Below, one piece after another: positions 37,388 through 46,516 of a DNA stretch of 64,000 nucleotides. The notes beneath the pieces are model-generated. The model saw nothing but the letters and a program-made list of their open reading frames with translations. It ran no database searches and was not told the origin of the DNA. Position 1 is the stretch's first letter. Each line of letters opens with the position of its first letter. The position numbers and the translations under genes were made by a program. The stretch covers positions 34,874-98,873 of the forward strand of contig QXZA01000008.1 in the NCBI GenBank assembly GCA_009886625.1, given 5' to 3'. The stretch comes from Flavobacteriaceae bacterium. GTDB lineage: Bacteria > Bacteroidota > Bacteroidia > Flavobacteriales > Flavobacteriaceae.

Positions 37388-37419
37388 TTTGAGACTCCCT
37401 ACTATTTTCCTTATCTTTG
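37388..37419 (+). promoter_or_regulatory. Bacteroidota-type promoter of trhO
   Basis: TTTG at 37388-37391, a 20-nt spacer and TATCTTTG at 37412-37419 form one of the best matches in the window to the TTTG-N19/20-TAnnTTTG promoter. The leader to the ATG at 37451 would be about 25 nt. Confidence 0.75.
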
Positions 37420-37450
37420 TTTCATCTTTTAACCTTAACTAGCGTATAGC

Positions 37451-38482
37451 ATGCAACTGTACAATACTTTGAGCGCAAAGGAGCGTGCGCAACTTATAGA
37501 AGAAGCTGGACAAGAACGGCTAACGCTCTCTTTTTATCAATATGCCCAATTGGGCAATCCACAACTGTTTCGGGATTATTTGTTTCTACATTGGAACCCT
37601 TTGGAGGTTTTAGGACGTATTTATGTAGCCAAGGAAGGCATTAACGCCCAACTTTCTGTTCCTGCTGCGCAATTTGAAGCTTTTAAAGTGACTTTGGACG
37701 AAATCTCCTTTTTGGAAGGGGTACGACTAAACATTGCCATAGAGCAAGACAACAAATCTTTTTTAAAACTGACCATTAAAGTTCGCAATAAGATTGTAGC
37801 AGATGGACTGGAAGATCAAAGCTTTGATGTAACAGAAAAAGGAAAGCATGTTAACGCACATGAATTTAACACTTTATTATCAGATGAAAACACCATTTGT
37901 GTAGACATGCGCAATCATTATGAAAGTGAGATTGGACATTTTGATTCTGCCATCACCCCCGATGTTGACACTTTTCGGGATTCGTTGCCCATCATAGAAG
38001 AAGAACTTGCAGATCACAAAGAAGACAAAAAACTGTTGATGTACTGTACAGGCGGGATTCGTTGTGAAAAAGCATCGGCCTATTTAAAGCATAAGGGCTT
38101 TAAAAATGTCTATCAACTTGAAGGGGGTATTATTGAATATGCCCGTCAAGTAAAAGCACAGGAGTTAGAGAATAAATTTATTGGAAAAAACTTTGTGTTT
38201 GATGAACGTCGTGGGGAGCGTATTTCAGAGGATGTGATTGCCCAATGCCATCAATGTGGTGCTGCTTGTGACACTCATGTGAACTGTGTTAATGAAGCTT
38301 GTCATTTGTTGTTTATTCAGTGTGAATCTTGTCATGAAAAAATGAACCAATGTTGTTCTACGGCCTGTCAAGAAATTGCCGCGCTACCATTAGAAGAACA
38401 GCGTAAACTCCGAAAAGGGCAGCATAACAGTAACAAAATCTTCAAAAAAGGCCGTTCCGAAGTGTTAAAATTTAAACACTAA
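37451..38482 (+). CDS. trhO: tRNA uridine(34) hydroxylase TrhO (rhodanese-related)
   Basis: 343 aa. An N-terminal UPF0176-type domain (NPLEVLGRIYVAKEGINAQLSVP) precedes a rhodanese domain whose loop MYCTGGIRCEKASAYLKHKGF (~residues 197-217) carries the catalytic cysteine. A cysteine-rich C-terminal part (CHQCGAACDTHVNC, CESCHEKMNQCC) may bind zinc. TrhO hydroxylates U34 of tRNA using O2, giving ho5U. It is preceded by a strong promoter and followed by ricT after 63 nt. Confidence 0.92.
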   Translation: MQLYNTLSAKERAQLIEEAGQERLTLSFYQYAQLGNPQLFRDYLFLHWNPLEVLGRIYVAKEGINAQLSVPAAQFEAFKVTLDEISFLEGVRLNIAIEQDNKSFLKLTIKVRNKIVADGLEDQSFDVTEKGKHVNAHEFNTLLSDENTICVDMRNHYESEIGHFDSAITPDVDTFRDSLPIIEEELADHKEDKKLLMYCTGGIRCEKASAYLKHKGFKNVYQLEGGIIEYARQVKAQELENKFIGKNFVFDERRGERISEDVIAQCHQCGAACDTHVNCVNEACHLLFIQCESCHEKMNQCCSTACQEIAALPLEEQRKLRKGQHNSNKIFKKGRSEVLKFKH

Positions 38483-38545
38483 TTTAAGATTTAATAAAGG
38501 GGTCATTATTTGAAATCCCTGTATCTTTAAGGTCAAAATCAAGAC

Positions 38546-39709
38546 ATGAGTTGTTCAAGTTGTTCTAACAGTAGCAAAGGCACCCCCAGGGGTTGCAAAA
38601 GCAATGGTACCTGCGGGAGCGACAGTTGTAATAAACTCACGGTATTTGATTGGCTTGAAAACATGGAATCGGCCAGTGGGGAGGCAACATGCCCCTATGT
38701 TGAAGTTCGGTTTAAAAACAGTAGAAAAGAATTTTTTCGATTTCCCGAAGGGCTGCAAGCCAGAGCAGGAAACTTGGTTATTACGGAAGTATCACACGGC
38801 TATGATTTAGGAATGGTAACGCTTTCTGGGCCTTTGGTGACCATGCAAATGAAACGGAAAAAAATAGCTGATAACAGTGAAGCGATTGGAAACATTCTCC
38901 GAATTGCCAAACAAGCTGAAATTGATAAATGGCAAGATTTACGTGAGAGAGAAGCTAGTGTTCAAAAGAGAGCTAGAGAAATGGCCATTGCCTTAAAGCT
39001 TCAAATGAAAATCTCTGATGTTGAATTTCAAGGAGACGGAAAAAAAGCTATATTTTATTACACTGCAGACCAGCGAGTGGATTTTAGGCAATTGATAAAA
39101 GACATGGCTCAAGCCTTTTCCATCCGCATTGAAATGAAACAAATTGGGTTTCGAGAGGAAGCTTCTCGTCTGGGAGGAATAGGTTCCTGTGGAAGAGAGC
39201 TATGTTGCTCTACTTGGTTGACTGATTTTCGTTCTGTTTCTTCTGGTGCCGCAAGATATCAGCAACTATCTTTAAATCCACAAAAACTTTCAGGACAATG
39301 TGGTCGCTTGAAGTGCTGTTTGAATTACGAATTGGAGGCTTATCGTTCTGCAATCAAAGCTTTCCCAAAACCCGAAGTAAAACTTCATACTGAAAAGGGA
39401 ATAGGTGTTTTTCAAAAAATGGATATTTTTAAGGGAGTAGTTTGGTATTCCTATAAAAATGATTGGATTACTTGGCATAAGTTGACTACCAAAGCGGTTA
39501 ATACTATTATTCAAAAGAACAAAGCCAAAGAAGTAGTGGCAAGTCTGGAAGAGTATGTAGAGGAGGAATTGAAAGTAGCTCCAAAACTTTTTGATAGTGG
39601 CGTGGGAGAAGACAGTATAAGTCGTTTTGACCAACCAAAACAGCGCAATAAAAAGAAACGGAGAAACAACAAACGTAAATTTCAAAATGGGACAAAAAAG
39701 GCTACATAA
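38546..39709 (+). CDS. ricT: RicT/PSP1 domain protein (Fe-S regulatory complex subunit)
   Basis: 387 aa. A short cysteine-rich N-terminus (SCSSCSNSSKG, CGSDSC) precedes the PSP1 C-terminal domain: FRFPEGLQARAGNLVITE, DRQ-like ADQRVDFRQLIKDMAQAF, RIEMKQIGFREEASRLGGIG and the cysteines in GSCGRELCCSTWL and CGRLKCCLNYE that can hold an Fe-S cluster. A Lys/Arg-rich tail follows. In Bacillus the Y-complex modulates RNA processing; the role in Bacteroidota is less clear. The last 23 nt overlap gldH, an order conserved in flavobacteria. Confidence 0.88.
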   Translation: MSCSSCSNSSKGTPRGCKSNGTCGSDSCNKLTVFDWLENMESASGEATCPYVEVRFKNSRKEFFRFPEGLQARAGNLVITEVSHGYDLGMVTLSGPLVTMQMKRKKIADNSEAIGNILRIAKQAEIDKWQDLREREASVQKRAREMAIALKLQMKISDVEFQGDGKKAIFYYTADQRVDFRQLIKDMAQAFSIRIEMKQIGFREEASRLGGIGSCGRELCCSTWLTDFRSVSSGAARYQQLSLNPQKLSGQCGRLKCCLNYELEAYRSAIKAFPKPEVKLHTEKGIGVFQKMDIFKGVVWYSYKNDWITWHKLTTKAVNTIIQKNKAKEVVASLEEYVEEELKVAPKLFDSGVGEDSISRFDQPKQRNKKKRRNNKRKFQNGTKKAT

Positions 39710-40178
39710 AGGACTTTCTTTTTTGGTGTTGATTAGCCTTTTTTCTTGTGGAAATAAAGAAGGATTTGATGAACAAAAAGCCATTTCTAAAGAAGGACTC
39801 ACACCAAAAGCTATTGTTTTTGAAGTCCCTGCTCAAGAGTTAAATAACAGTCCCCAAAATATATTTATTTGGCTACGCAATAATCCTGAATATGAATTTT
39901 CCAATATCTTTTTGATTGCCACTTTAAAAGTAAATAATGAAATTTATATACAAGACACTTTGGAATATGCCATGACTGCTCCCGATGGAAGCTGGTTGGG
40001 AAAAGGATTTACAGAACTTAAAGAAAACAAATTGTGGTGGAAAGAAGGTCTTGTGATTCCACAAGAAGGTCCAGTACAAATAGAAATAGCACAAGCCATG
40101 CGCAATAATGGAAAGCCTGATGGCGTTCCTAAACTTAAGGGAATTGTTTCCCTTGGAATTTCAATAGAAGACCAATAA
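39687..40178 (+). CDS. gldH: gliding motility lipoprotein GldH
   Basis: 163 aa from the ATG at 39687, inside the end of ricT; a longer in-frame extension upstream is only the antisense-free continuation of the reading frame and lacks a signal. The lipobox SLFSC (Cys19) marks it as a lipoprotein. Family features are SPQNIFIWLRNNPEYEFSNI, APDGSWLGKGFTELKENKLWW and a terminal LKGIVSLGISIE. GldH is needed for gliding and T9SS function in Flavobacterium. It is followed 7 nt later by a class A PBP gene. Confidence 0.88.
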   Translation: MGQKRLHKGLSFLVLISLFSCGNKEGFDEQKAISKEGLTPKAIVFEVPAQELNNSPQNIFIWLRNNPEYEFSNIFLIATLKVNNEIYIQDTLEYAMTAPDGSWLGKGFTELKENKLWWKEGLVIPQEGPVQIEIAQAMRNNGKPDGVPKLKGIVSLGISIEDQ

Positions 40179-40185
40179 TAAGACT

Positions 40186-42510
40186 ATGGCAAAAAAGAAG
40201 AAAGCAACAAAAAAGCGTTCTTATAAGAAGCCGATCCGACTGCTTTGGATCCTTTTTATTTCGGGAATATTAAGCATCTTTTTTCTCTTTGGGGGAGCGG
40301 CGTTGGGCTTGTATGGTCCCATGCCAGATCTACAACAACTTGAAAATCCAAACACAAATTTAGCTTCACAAATTATTTCTTCCGATGGAGAGACTTTGGG
40401 AAAGTATTATTTTAACGATAATAGAACCCCCATTACCTTTGAACAGCTACCAACCAATATGGTCAATGCACTTATTGCCACAGAAGATGAGCGTTTTTAC
40501 GAGCATGCAGGAATAGACTGGAGAGGAACCCTTAGAGCTTTTGTTTACCTTGGAAAACGAGGAGGTGCAAGTACCATTTCACAACAGTTGGCACGGCAAA
40601 TTTTTGTGGGAGTACGCTCACGAAATATTGTAAAAACAGTATTACAAAAAGCACAAGAATGGGTAATAGCGATTCAATTGGAGCAACGGTACACCAAAAA
40701 AGAAATTTTGGCAATGTATCTCAACAAATACGACTTTGGATATCAAGCAGATGGGGTACAATCTGCAGCTAAAATATTTTTTAATAAAACACCACAAGCA
40801 TTAAGCATTGAAGAGTCTGCAACGCTGGTGGGAATGTTAAAAAACTCTTCATTATTCAATCCTATTCGACGTCCAGAACGAGTAATGAAAAGACGAAACA
40901 CTGTGTTTCAACAAATGCTACGGAATGATTTGATCAGTGCAGAAGCTTTGGATTCGCTTTCCAAATTACCCTTGGTCATTAGCTACACCCCCGAGTCACA
41001 CAGAGAAGGTCTGGCTACTTATTTCAGAGCGTATTTGAAAGAATTTATGGACGGTTGGATTAAAGCAAATCCTAAACCAGATGGTACTAATCATAACCTG
41101 TATCGCGATGGTCTCCGTATATTCACAACCATAGATTCTCGTATGCAGCGCCTAGGAGAAGAAGCGGTGTCTGCGCACATGAAAAATTTACAAAAAGAAT
41201 TTTCAAAACAGAATATAGAGAAAGAAAATCCTTCTACCCCCTTTCTAGACTTGAGCGAAGGAGAAATTGACACACTTATGTTGCGTACTGCTTTTCGTTC
41301 GGAGCGATGGAGAAAAATGAAACTGGCGGGATTAGAAGAGGAAGAAATTAAAAAAGCATTTCAAGAAAAAGTGCCTATGCGTGTTTTTAGTTGGAGTGGA
41401 GAGCGAGACACCATCATGTCACCCATGGACTCAATCCGTTATTACAAACACTTTTTACGTGCTTCTATGATGTCAATGGAGCCACAATCGGGTCATGTAA
41501 AAGCTTGGGTGGGAGGATTTAACTACAAGCATTTTCAGTACGATCAAGTTAAACAAGGTCGCCGTCAAATTGGCTCTACCTTTAAGCCTTTTTTATATGC
41601 CACAGCTATAGATCAGTTAAAGCTTTCACCCTGTGATTCGTTACCGGATGCGCTCTACTGTATCGATCCTATGAAACATGGTAATATGGATGCTTGGTGT
41701 CCCAAAAATTCTGGAGATAAATATGGACGAACTCGAACGTTAAAAAATGCACTGGCCAATTCTGTAAATACAGTAAGCGCACGTTTGATGGATTTGGTGG
41801 GGCCTAGACCCGTAATTAATTTGGCACGTAAAATGGGTATTACTTCTAGACTTCCCGCTGTTCCTTCAATCGCTTTGGGGACCCCAGACATTAGTCTTTT
41901 TGAGATGGTAGGGGCTTATAGTACTTTTGCCAATCAGGGGATTTATGTTAAACCTGTAATGGTCACTCGTATAGAAGACAAAAATGGAAGAGCACTTTAT
42001 GAAGTAGTTCCTGAAACACAAGATGTTTTAAGTCAGGAAGCGGCTTATGTAACTGTGAATTTGATGCAAGGAGTCACTGAACACGGTTCTGGGGCACGTT
42101 TGCGACATGCAGGCTTGGAAAAAACCAGTTATGTATATGAAAAAGTGATTACGGGCTACCCCTATATATTTAAGAATTCTATTGCTGGAAAAACGGGAAC
42201 TACCCAAAATCAAAGTGACGGTTGGTTTATGGGGATGGTACCTAATTTAGCTACTGGAGTTTGGGTAGGAGGAGAAGACCGTTCCATCCACTTTAAAGAT
42301 ATTGCTTTTGGACAAGGAGCTACTATGGCTCTACCCATTTGGGGAAGTTATATGAAAGCATTGTATGAAATTCCAGAACTTGGAATTTCATTAGAGGATT
42401 TTATTGTTCCAGAAAACCTCAGTATTCCGGTTGACTGTGAAGATATAGTAAATCAAAACCAGAAAGAAAAATCCAAACCTAAAGCGGACCTAGAAGCCTT
42501 AGGCTTTTAA
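40186..42510 (+). CDS. class A penicillin-binding protein (transglycosylase/transpeptidase, PBP1A type)
   Basis: 774 aa. A basic N-terminus (KKKKATKKRSYKKP) and signal-anchor helix (LLWILFISGILSIFFLFGGA) precede the GT51 domain with the catalytic glutamate in TEDERFYEHAGIDWRG and TISQQLARQ. The transpeptidase domain has SxxK in GSTFKPF, SxN in ANSVNT and KTG in AGKTGTTQNQSDG. It polymerises and cross-links peptidoglycan in the periplasm. Downstream of gldH in the usual flavobacterial order and convergent with the queD-like gene. Confidence 0.95.
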   Translation: MAKKKKATKKRSYKKPIRLLWILFISGILSIFFLFGGAALGLYGPMPDLQQLENPNTNLASQIISSDGETLGKYYFNDNRTPITFEQLPTNMVNALIATEDERFYEHAGIDWRGTLRAFVYLGKRGGASTISQQLARQIFVGVRSRNIVKTVLQKAQEWVIAIQLEQRYTKKEILAMYLNKYDFGYQADGVQSAAKIFFNKTPQALSIEESATLVGMLKNSSLFNPIRRPERVMKRRNTVFQQMLRNDLISAEALDSLSKLPLVISYTPESHREGLATYFRAYLKEFMDGWIKANPKPDGTNHNLYRDGLRIFTTIDSRMQRLGEEAVSAHMKNLQKEFSKQNIEKENPSTPFLDLSEGEIDTLMLRTAFRSERWRKMKLAGLEEEEIKKAFQEKVPMRVFSWSGERDTIMSPMDSIRYYKHFLRASMMSMEPQSGHVKAWVGGFNYKHFQYDQVKQGRRQIGSTFKPFLYATAIDQLKLSPCDSLPDALYCIDPMKHGNMDAWCPKNSGDKYGRTRTLKNALANSVNTVSARLMDLVGPRPVINLARKMGITSRLPAVPSIALGTPDISLFEMVGAYSTFANQGIYVKPVMVTRIEDKNGRALYEVVPETQDVLSQEAAYVTVNLMQGVTEHGSGARLRHAGLEKTSYVYEKVITGYPYIFKNSIAGKTGTTQNQSDGWFMGMVPNLATGVWVGGEDRSIHFKDIAFGQGATMALPIWGSYMKALYEIPELGISLEDFIVPENLSIPVDCEDIVNQNQKEKSKPKADLEALGF

Positions 42511-42963
42511 CTATTGGTCTGAAGCATACCACTCAGCATAAGACGTCTCGGTTTCTCTAAGAATTAAATGGTGTAAACTTAAATGTGAAGGCAATTTTGC
42601 TTTGATTTTATTGGCAAAATCAAGGATCATCATTTCACTCGTTGGTTGATAAGAAACACGAACTATTTTATGTCCTCTGGATTCCATTGCATCGGCCAGT
42701 TCATGATGAGGTGAATCTACATTCAAAACAGTGGCATGATCAAAAGGCACGACTATTAATTGGTTCACAATCTTTTTTAGGTCACTAAAGTCCATGACCA
42801 TTCCAAATTTTACATTTTTAGGGTCTGATATGGGCGTCCCCATGAGCGTTACTGTAAGTTTGTAACTGTGGCCATGTACATTCTTACAAAGACCGTCATA
42901 ACCAAACAGCGCATGTCCAGTTTCAAATTTAAATTCTTTAGAAATACGGATAGTGTTATTCAT
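42511..42963 (-). CDS. queD: 6-carboxytetrahydropterin synthase / 6-pyruvoyl-tetrahydropterin synthase family (QueD)
   Basis: 150 aa. Zinc-binding histidines are seen in FETGHAL and in VHGHSYKL, and the catalytic Cys is in CKNVHGH (C-x3-HGH). The later DFSDLKKIV and FDHATVLN motifs and a terminal ETETSYAEW are typical. QueD makes 6-carboxy-tetrahydropterin from dihydroneopterin triphosphate for queuosine. Other queuosine genes are not in the window, so a pterin role other than queuosine is possible. It lies 5 nt after the enoyl-CoA hydratase gene (minus strand). Confidence 0.9.
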   Translation of the reverse strand: MNNTIRISKEFKFETGHALFGYDGLCKNVHGHSYKLTVTLMGTPISDPKNVKFGMVMDFSDLKKIVNQLIVVPFDHATVLNVDSPHHELADAMESRGHKIVRVSYQPTSEMMILDFANKIKAKLPSHLSLHHLILRETETSYAEWYASDQ

Positions 42964-42968
42964 TTGAT

Positions 42969-43715
42969 TTACAAGTTTTTAAGAATATTTTGAGTAGCTT
43001 CTTCAAGAGCTAAAGTTCCAGTAATAACAGCATTTTTTGGAAGTAAAGTTTCCCAATGTTCTGTCTCTTTCCAATGTAATTTTCGTAGGCTTTCAACGGC
43101 TTTTTGAGGATATTCGCCCAATCGTTTAGCATTTGCAAGAACGGCTGCATCTAATTCATCATGGGATTCGTAAACAGCGTGATACAAGCCTTTTTCAAGC
43201 CCCCAGTTCGCTGATTTCCATGAGTGTGCGTCAAGTGAAAGTTGTGCAAAGGCTGTTGTACCGATTTTTCTAAAGACAGCGGGCTCAATTACATAAGGAC
43301 CAATTCCAATGGACAATTCAGAAAGTTTGACTTGAGCATGTGTGCTTGCCAAAACGTAATCACAAGCAGCTACCAGCCCAACACCACCTCCCACGACTTT
43401 TCCTTGTACCCGACCAATTACAAATTTGGTCAGTGTTCTAAGAGTATTGATTATCTCCGCAAAACCCATAAAAAAAGCAGTAGCTTCATTTAAGGAACTT
43501 AGGGTCTTCATTTCTGCTAGAGAAGCTCCTCCACAAAAGGCTCGATTTCCAAAACTTTGAAGCAGAATTACTCGAACTTCAGCATCTTTTTCAAGAGCGA
43601 TCAATGAGGCCTTTAGATCTTTTAGAAGAGGGCTTGGTAAAGAATTTCCAGCAGGGTTTCCAAATTCTAAAATCCCTATACTTCCTTCTTTGTGGTATTT
43701 GACATATGCTTCCAT
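42969..43715 (-). CDS. enoyl-CoA hydratase/isomerase family protein
   Basis: 248 aa crotonase fold. The oxyanion-hole segments are AFCGGASLAEMKTL and GKVVGGGVGLVAACDYVLA (~residues 104-122), followed by ELSIGIGPYVIEP. One catalytic glutamate position corresponds to the SIGIGPYV region and is not clearly Glu, so the reaction may differ from a standard hydratase. The substrate is an acyl-CoA. Part of a minus-strand run GNAT-ECH-queD. Confidence 0.85.
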   Translation of the reverse strand: MEAYVKYHKEGSIGILEFGNPAGNSLPSPLLKDLKASLIALEKDAEVRVILLQSFGNRAFCGGASLAEMKTLSSLNEATAFFMGFAEIINTLRTLTKFVIGRVQGKVVGGGVGLVAACDYVLASTHAQVKLSELSIGIGPYVIEPAVFRKIGTTAFAQLSLDAHSWKSANWGLEKGLYHAVYESHDELDAAVLANAKRLGEYPQKAVESLRKLHWKETEHWETLLPKNAVITGTLALEEATQNILKNL

Positions 43716-43736
43716 GATGCTGTAAAAGTAAACATT

Positions 43737-44246
43737 CTATGAGGGCTGTAAAACTTTTTCATAATAGTGAAAGGGAAAAGTACTTTGTTTTACAAAATAA
43801 ACATCTCCTAAACGGACAAATCCTCTTGCTTCATAAAATCGATTATTTCTTTTGTTTTGACTAAAGGTATCTAAACGAATAGAAAAACTACCATTTTTTA
43901 TGGCATAGTCTTCTGCAAAATCCATCAATTTTTTAGCCCATCCTTTTTTCTGGTGTTCAGGATGAATTGCAAGCCTATGGATGTACAAATTGGAACTGTC
44001 TGGTGTCAACCAGTCAATGCTATTATACAACGCATCTTTTTCTTCAGTAAACATTATACATCCAGAAACTATACCTTCTATTTCTAGAACATAAAGGCTT
44101 CCTTGCTCAATATCACTTTTAAAAACAGCTTTTGATGGGTAGCTTTCATTCCATTGAAAAATACCTTGATTGCTTAGGTGAAGCGCACAGGTTTCAGCCA
44201 CTTTTTTTACAGCATCTAAATCTTCAAGATTCGCTTTTCTAATCAT
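43737..44246 (-). CDS. GNAT family N-acetyltransferase
   Basis: 169 aa. It begins IRKANLEDLDAVKKVAETCA; the acetyl-CoA-binding signature is IHRLAIHPEHQKKGWAKKLMDFAEDYA (R/Q-x-x-G-x-G/A motif A), and RFYEARGFVRLGDVYFV is motif B. The acceptor substrate is unknown. It is divergent from the universal stress protein gene. Confidence 0.88.
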   Translation of the reverse strand: MIRKANLEDLDAVKKVAETCALHLSNQGIFQWNESYPSKAVFKSDIEQGSLYVLEIEGIVSGCIMFTEEKDALYNSIDWLTPDSSNLYIHRLAIHPEHQKKGWAKKLMDFAEDYAIKNGSFSIRLDTFSQNKRNNRFYEARGFVRLGDVYFVKQSTFPFHYYEKVLQPS

Positions 44247-44290
44247 ACAATATTTTAATATAAAATTAATTATTGTTACTTGAGACTTAG

Positions 44291-44298
44291 TATTTTTG
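44291..44298 (+). promoter_or_regulatory. -7 promoter box (TATTTTTG) of the universal stress protein gene
   Basis: An exact TAnnTTTG box 13 nt before the ATG at 44312. A TTG at 44273 sits 15 nt upstream, shorter than the usual spacing, so only the -7 box is called. Confidence 0.5.
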
Positions 44299-44311
44299 TA
44301 AAAAAATTGAT

Positions 44312-45106
44312 ATGCATAATATTCTTGTCCCTATTGGAGTATCTAAATATGCCAAAACAACATTGTTATATTCCATAGATGTTGCACGTCATTTTGAAAG
44401 TAATGTATATGTAATCGATGCTTATCCTGTATTTTCAACATTGGCTACAATCACTAACGTGAGCTCAAAACTTCAATCTGAAAACATTTCCCGCATCAAG
44501 AAAATGGTCTCTTCAGCCACCACTGAAGCGGATAAAATAAAATTTGTCAGCAGTGAGCAAGATTTAATTGGAGCCATAAAAAAGTTAGATCAAACGATTG
44601 GTATCGATCTGATTGTTACCGCAACGCTGAACAATGACATTAATCATGATATTTTTTTGGGGAAAATAGCAGGAAGTTTGATTAAAAGAACCAAAATTCC
44701 TGTATTGGTAGCTCCAGTTGAGAGTACATTTGAAGCCCCAAAAAAAATGCTTTTAGCATTTAAAACGGGTGAAGTTAAAGCTTCAAGTACTCTGAATTAC
44801 TTGGTTTTATTTCAAGATCACTTTAAGGCAAAATTAAAACTATTACTGGTAAAAGTTCCTGGGTTTGCACATCGCAATCACCAGTTAGACGACGGTCTCA
44901 TGCAACGTGCTGAGCAACTTTTGTTTTCTTCTAATGCAACAGTTTACCAGGGTGTTTTAGAGCATTTTCAAGAACATAAACCCGATATGTTGGTTGCCTT
45001 TAAAAGGGAGCGAGGTTTTTTTGAAAAACTTTGGGAAACAGATATAATCTTTAAGAAAGATTTTTATTGTACCGTTCCTTTATTGGTTTTAAAAAATAAG
45101 GATTAA
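44312..45106 (+). CDS. universal stress protein (tandem-type length)
   Basis: 264 aa, the length of two UspA modules as common in Bacteroidota. The first module begins HNILVPIGVSKYAKTTLLYSIDVARHF and ends LIKRTKIPVLVAPVES; the second begins KKMLLAFKTGEVKASSTLNYL and ends FKKDFYCTVPLLVLKN. The ATP-binding G-2x-G-9x-G(S/T) motif is partial (GKIAGSLIKRTKIPVLV), so nucleotide binding is uncertain. It is followed 12 nt later by an LpxR-like gene. Confidence 0.88.
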   Translation: MHNILVPIGVSKYAKTTLLYSIDVARHFESNVYVIDAYPVFSTLATITNVSSKLQSENISRIKKMVSSATTEADKIKFVSSEQDLIGAIKKLDQTIGIDLIVTATLNNDINHDIFLGKIAGSLIKRTKIPVLVAPVESTFEAPKKMLLAFKTGEVKASSTLNYLVLFQDHFKAKLKLLLVKVPGFAHRNHQLDDGLMQRAEQLLFSSNATVYQGVLEHFQEHKPDMLVAFKRERGFFEKLWETDIIFKKDFYCTVPLLVLKNKD

Positions 45107-45118
45107 ACAATCATTTTT

Positions 45119-46036
45119 TTGAATGTAAAATACTTTTTAGCGATACTCTCGTTGAGTTTTTTGGGTATTGTCCACGCACAACGATATGTAAATGTCCATG
45201 TTGACAATGACCTCTATTTTGGGATTGATCGTTACTATAGTAGCGGTATATTTCTAAGCTATGGGAAAATTTTAAAACCAAAAAAAGATTCTCTAACAAC
45301 AGATAGACAGCGTGTTACTCACCAATGGACATTGGGTCAAGAAATCAATACTCCCTCGTTTAGGTTAACTCGCGACCTTTCAAAAATGGACTACCCTTAT
45401 AATGGGTGGCTTTTTTTACGATTTATTGAGGACCGTTTTAAACAACCCAATTTTGGTGTGGGATGGGGGATTGAAGTTGGAACGACAGGAGCAAACGCCT
45501 CTTTTGCGGCACCCTTACAAAACACTTACCACAAATATATTCTCAACTTAAAGCCTCTTTCATGGGCCTATTCGATTCCTCAACGATTTCATCTTAATTT
45601 GCAAACGACACTTCGCTGGGGGTTGCCAATCAACAAAAAGTTAAAACTTGTAAAGGAGTCGAAACTTCAACTTGGGACTTATAGAACAGGAGGATATAGT
45701 AGAATTGGAATGCAATTTGGGAACTTGGAGGGACTTCCTTTTTTTGGAAATAGAGTGGAGTATTATACGTCAGGATCCGCTTTTTTTTTAGGGAATGTTT
45801 TTCATTACATTTTGCATGATTATTCCCTAACAGGAAGTGCGTTTAACCCTAATTCCCCCTTTGATTTTGATGCTAATCATTTTGTCAATACCTTTCAGGC
45901 AGGAATTGTAGTATATACCAAGATGTGGACGGGAAAAGTACTGTTTAATTCTGTTTCAAAAAGAGTAGTTTCTGAACGATTCAACCGTCATCCATACCTT
46001 ACAATTTCTTTAACCAAAATAATAACTAATCTCTAA
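45119..46036 (+). CDS. LpxR-type lipid A deacylase family outer-membrane protein
   Basis: 305 aa, with a TTG start giving a signal peptide that ends IVHAQ; no ATG is available nearby. The N-terminal HVDNDLYFGIDRYYSSGIFLSYG fits the DUF2219/LpxR family, in which Asn, Asp and Ser of this strand are active-site residues, and HQWTLGQEINTP follows. The remainder alternates as beta-strands and ends in an aromatic-free LTKIITNL. It may remove the 3'-acyloxyacyl group from lipid A; activity is inferred. TAATG overlap with the next gene. Confidence 0.82.
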   Translation: MNVKYFLAILSLSFLGIVHAQRYVNVHVDNDLYFGIDRYYSSGIFLSYGKILKPKKDSLTTDRQRVTHQWTLGQEINTPSFRLTRDLSKMDYPYNGWLFLRFIEDRFKQPNFGVGWGIEVGTTGANASFAAPLQNTYHKYILNLKPLSWAYSIPQRFHLNLQTTLRWGLPINKKLKLVKESKLQLGTYRTGGYSRIGMQFGNLEGLPFFGNRVEYYTSGSAFFLGNVFHYILHDYSLTGSAFNPNSPFDFDANHFVNTFQAGIVVYTKMWTGKVLFNSVSKRVVSERFNRHPYLTISLTKIITNL

Positions 46037-46515
46037 TGAAATCCTTTGTTTTAAGTTGTTTAATTCTCCTTAGCTTTTCTTCCTGTTTGGTTGTAAAAAT
46101 TTATGAAAGTCCTGCAACTCAGGATACGGTTCAGTCAAAACCTAGTGAAGTACACCACTCCATTATACCCTCGGGGAAAGTGATTGAGTTTGGTAAACAG
46201 GGATCAAGTGAAGTTCTCTTTTTTGGAAAAGACCAATCGCCCAAAAAAGTTTTTTTTAAGTCAGATAGTCTCTTTACAGGTCAGGCTACATGGATTGAAG
46301 AGGAGCCTAAACAACATATTTTTATTTCAAGTACAAATGAAGAAAAACCGTTAATAGTAATTGATGGGAAAATTGAACCCAATTCAGACGCTATGAAAGT
46401 GCTAGATCCAGATCACATTGAATCAATAAATGTCTTAAAAGGGGAAGCAGCATTAAAAAAATACGGTGACCAAGGCGCTTTTGGGGTAATTGAAATCACC
46501 AGAAAAAAAGACTAA
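46036..46515 (+). CDS. lipoprotein with TonB-receptor plug-like C-terminus
   Basis: 159 aa with lipobox FSSC (Cys17) and a mid segment of unknown type. The C-terminal DPDHIESINVLKGEAALKKYGDQGAFGVIEITRKK copies the plug motif of TonB-dependent receptors (usually IESIEVLKGPSA...YGSRGANGVILITTKK), without any barrel. Such plug-only proteins recur in Bacteroidota (for example in BlaR1/M56 and carboxypeptidase-like proteins); the role is unknown. Its start overlaps the LpxR-like stop. Confidence 0.75.
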   Translation: MKSFVLSCLILLSFSSCLVVKIYESPATQDTVQSKPSEVHHSIIPSGKVIEFGKQGSSEVLFFGKDQSPKKVFFKSDSLFTGQATWIEEEPKQHIFISSTNEEKPLIVIDGKIEPNSDAMKVLDPDHIESINVLKGEAALKKYGDQGAFGVIEITRKKD

Positions 46516-46516
46516 T

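Noticed and set aside
39627..39686. N-terminal extension of GldH from 39627
   Set aside because: The ATG at 39687 gives a proper lipoprotein signal; the extension is hydrophilic and overlaps ricT.
39290..39802. 170-codon minus-strand frame across ricT/gldH
   Set aside because: Antisense to two recognised genes; composition follows the coding strand opposite.
42969..43715. Reading the enoyl-CoA hydratase-like gene as part of a beta-oxidation operon
   Set aside because: No other fatty-acid oxidation genes are adjacent; its neighbours are a GNAT and a queD-like gene.
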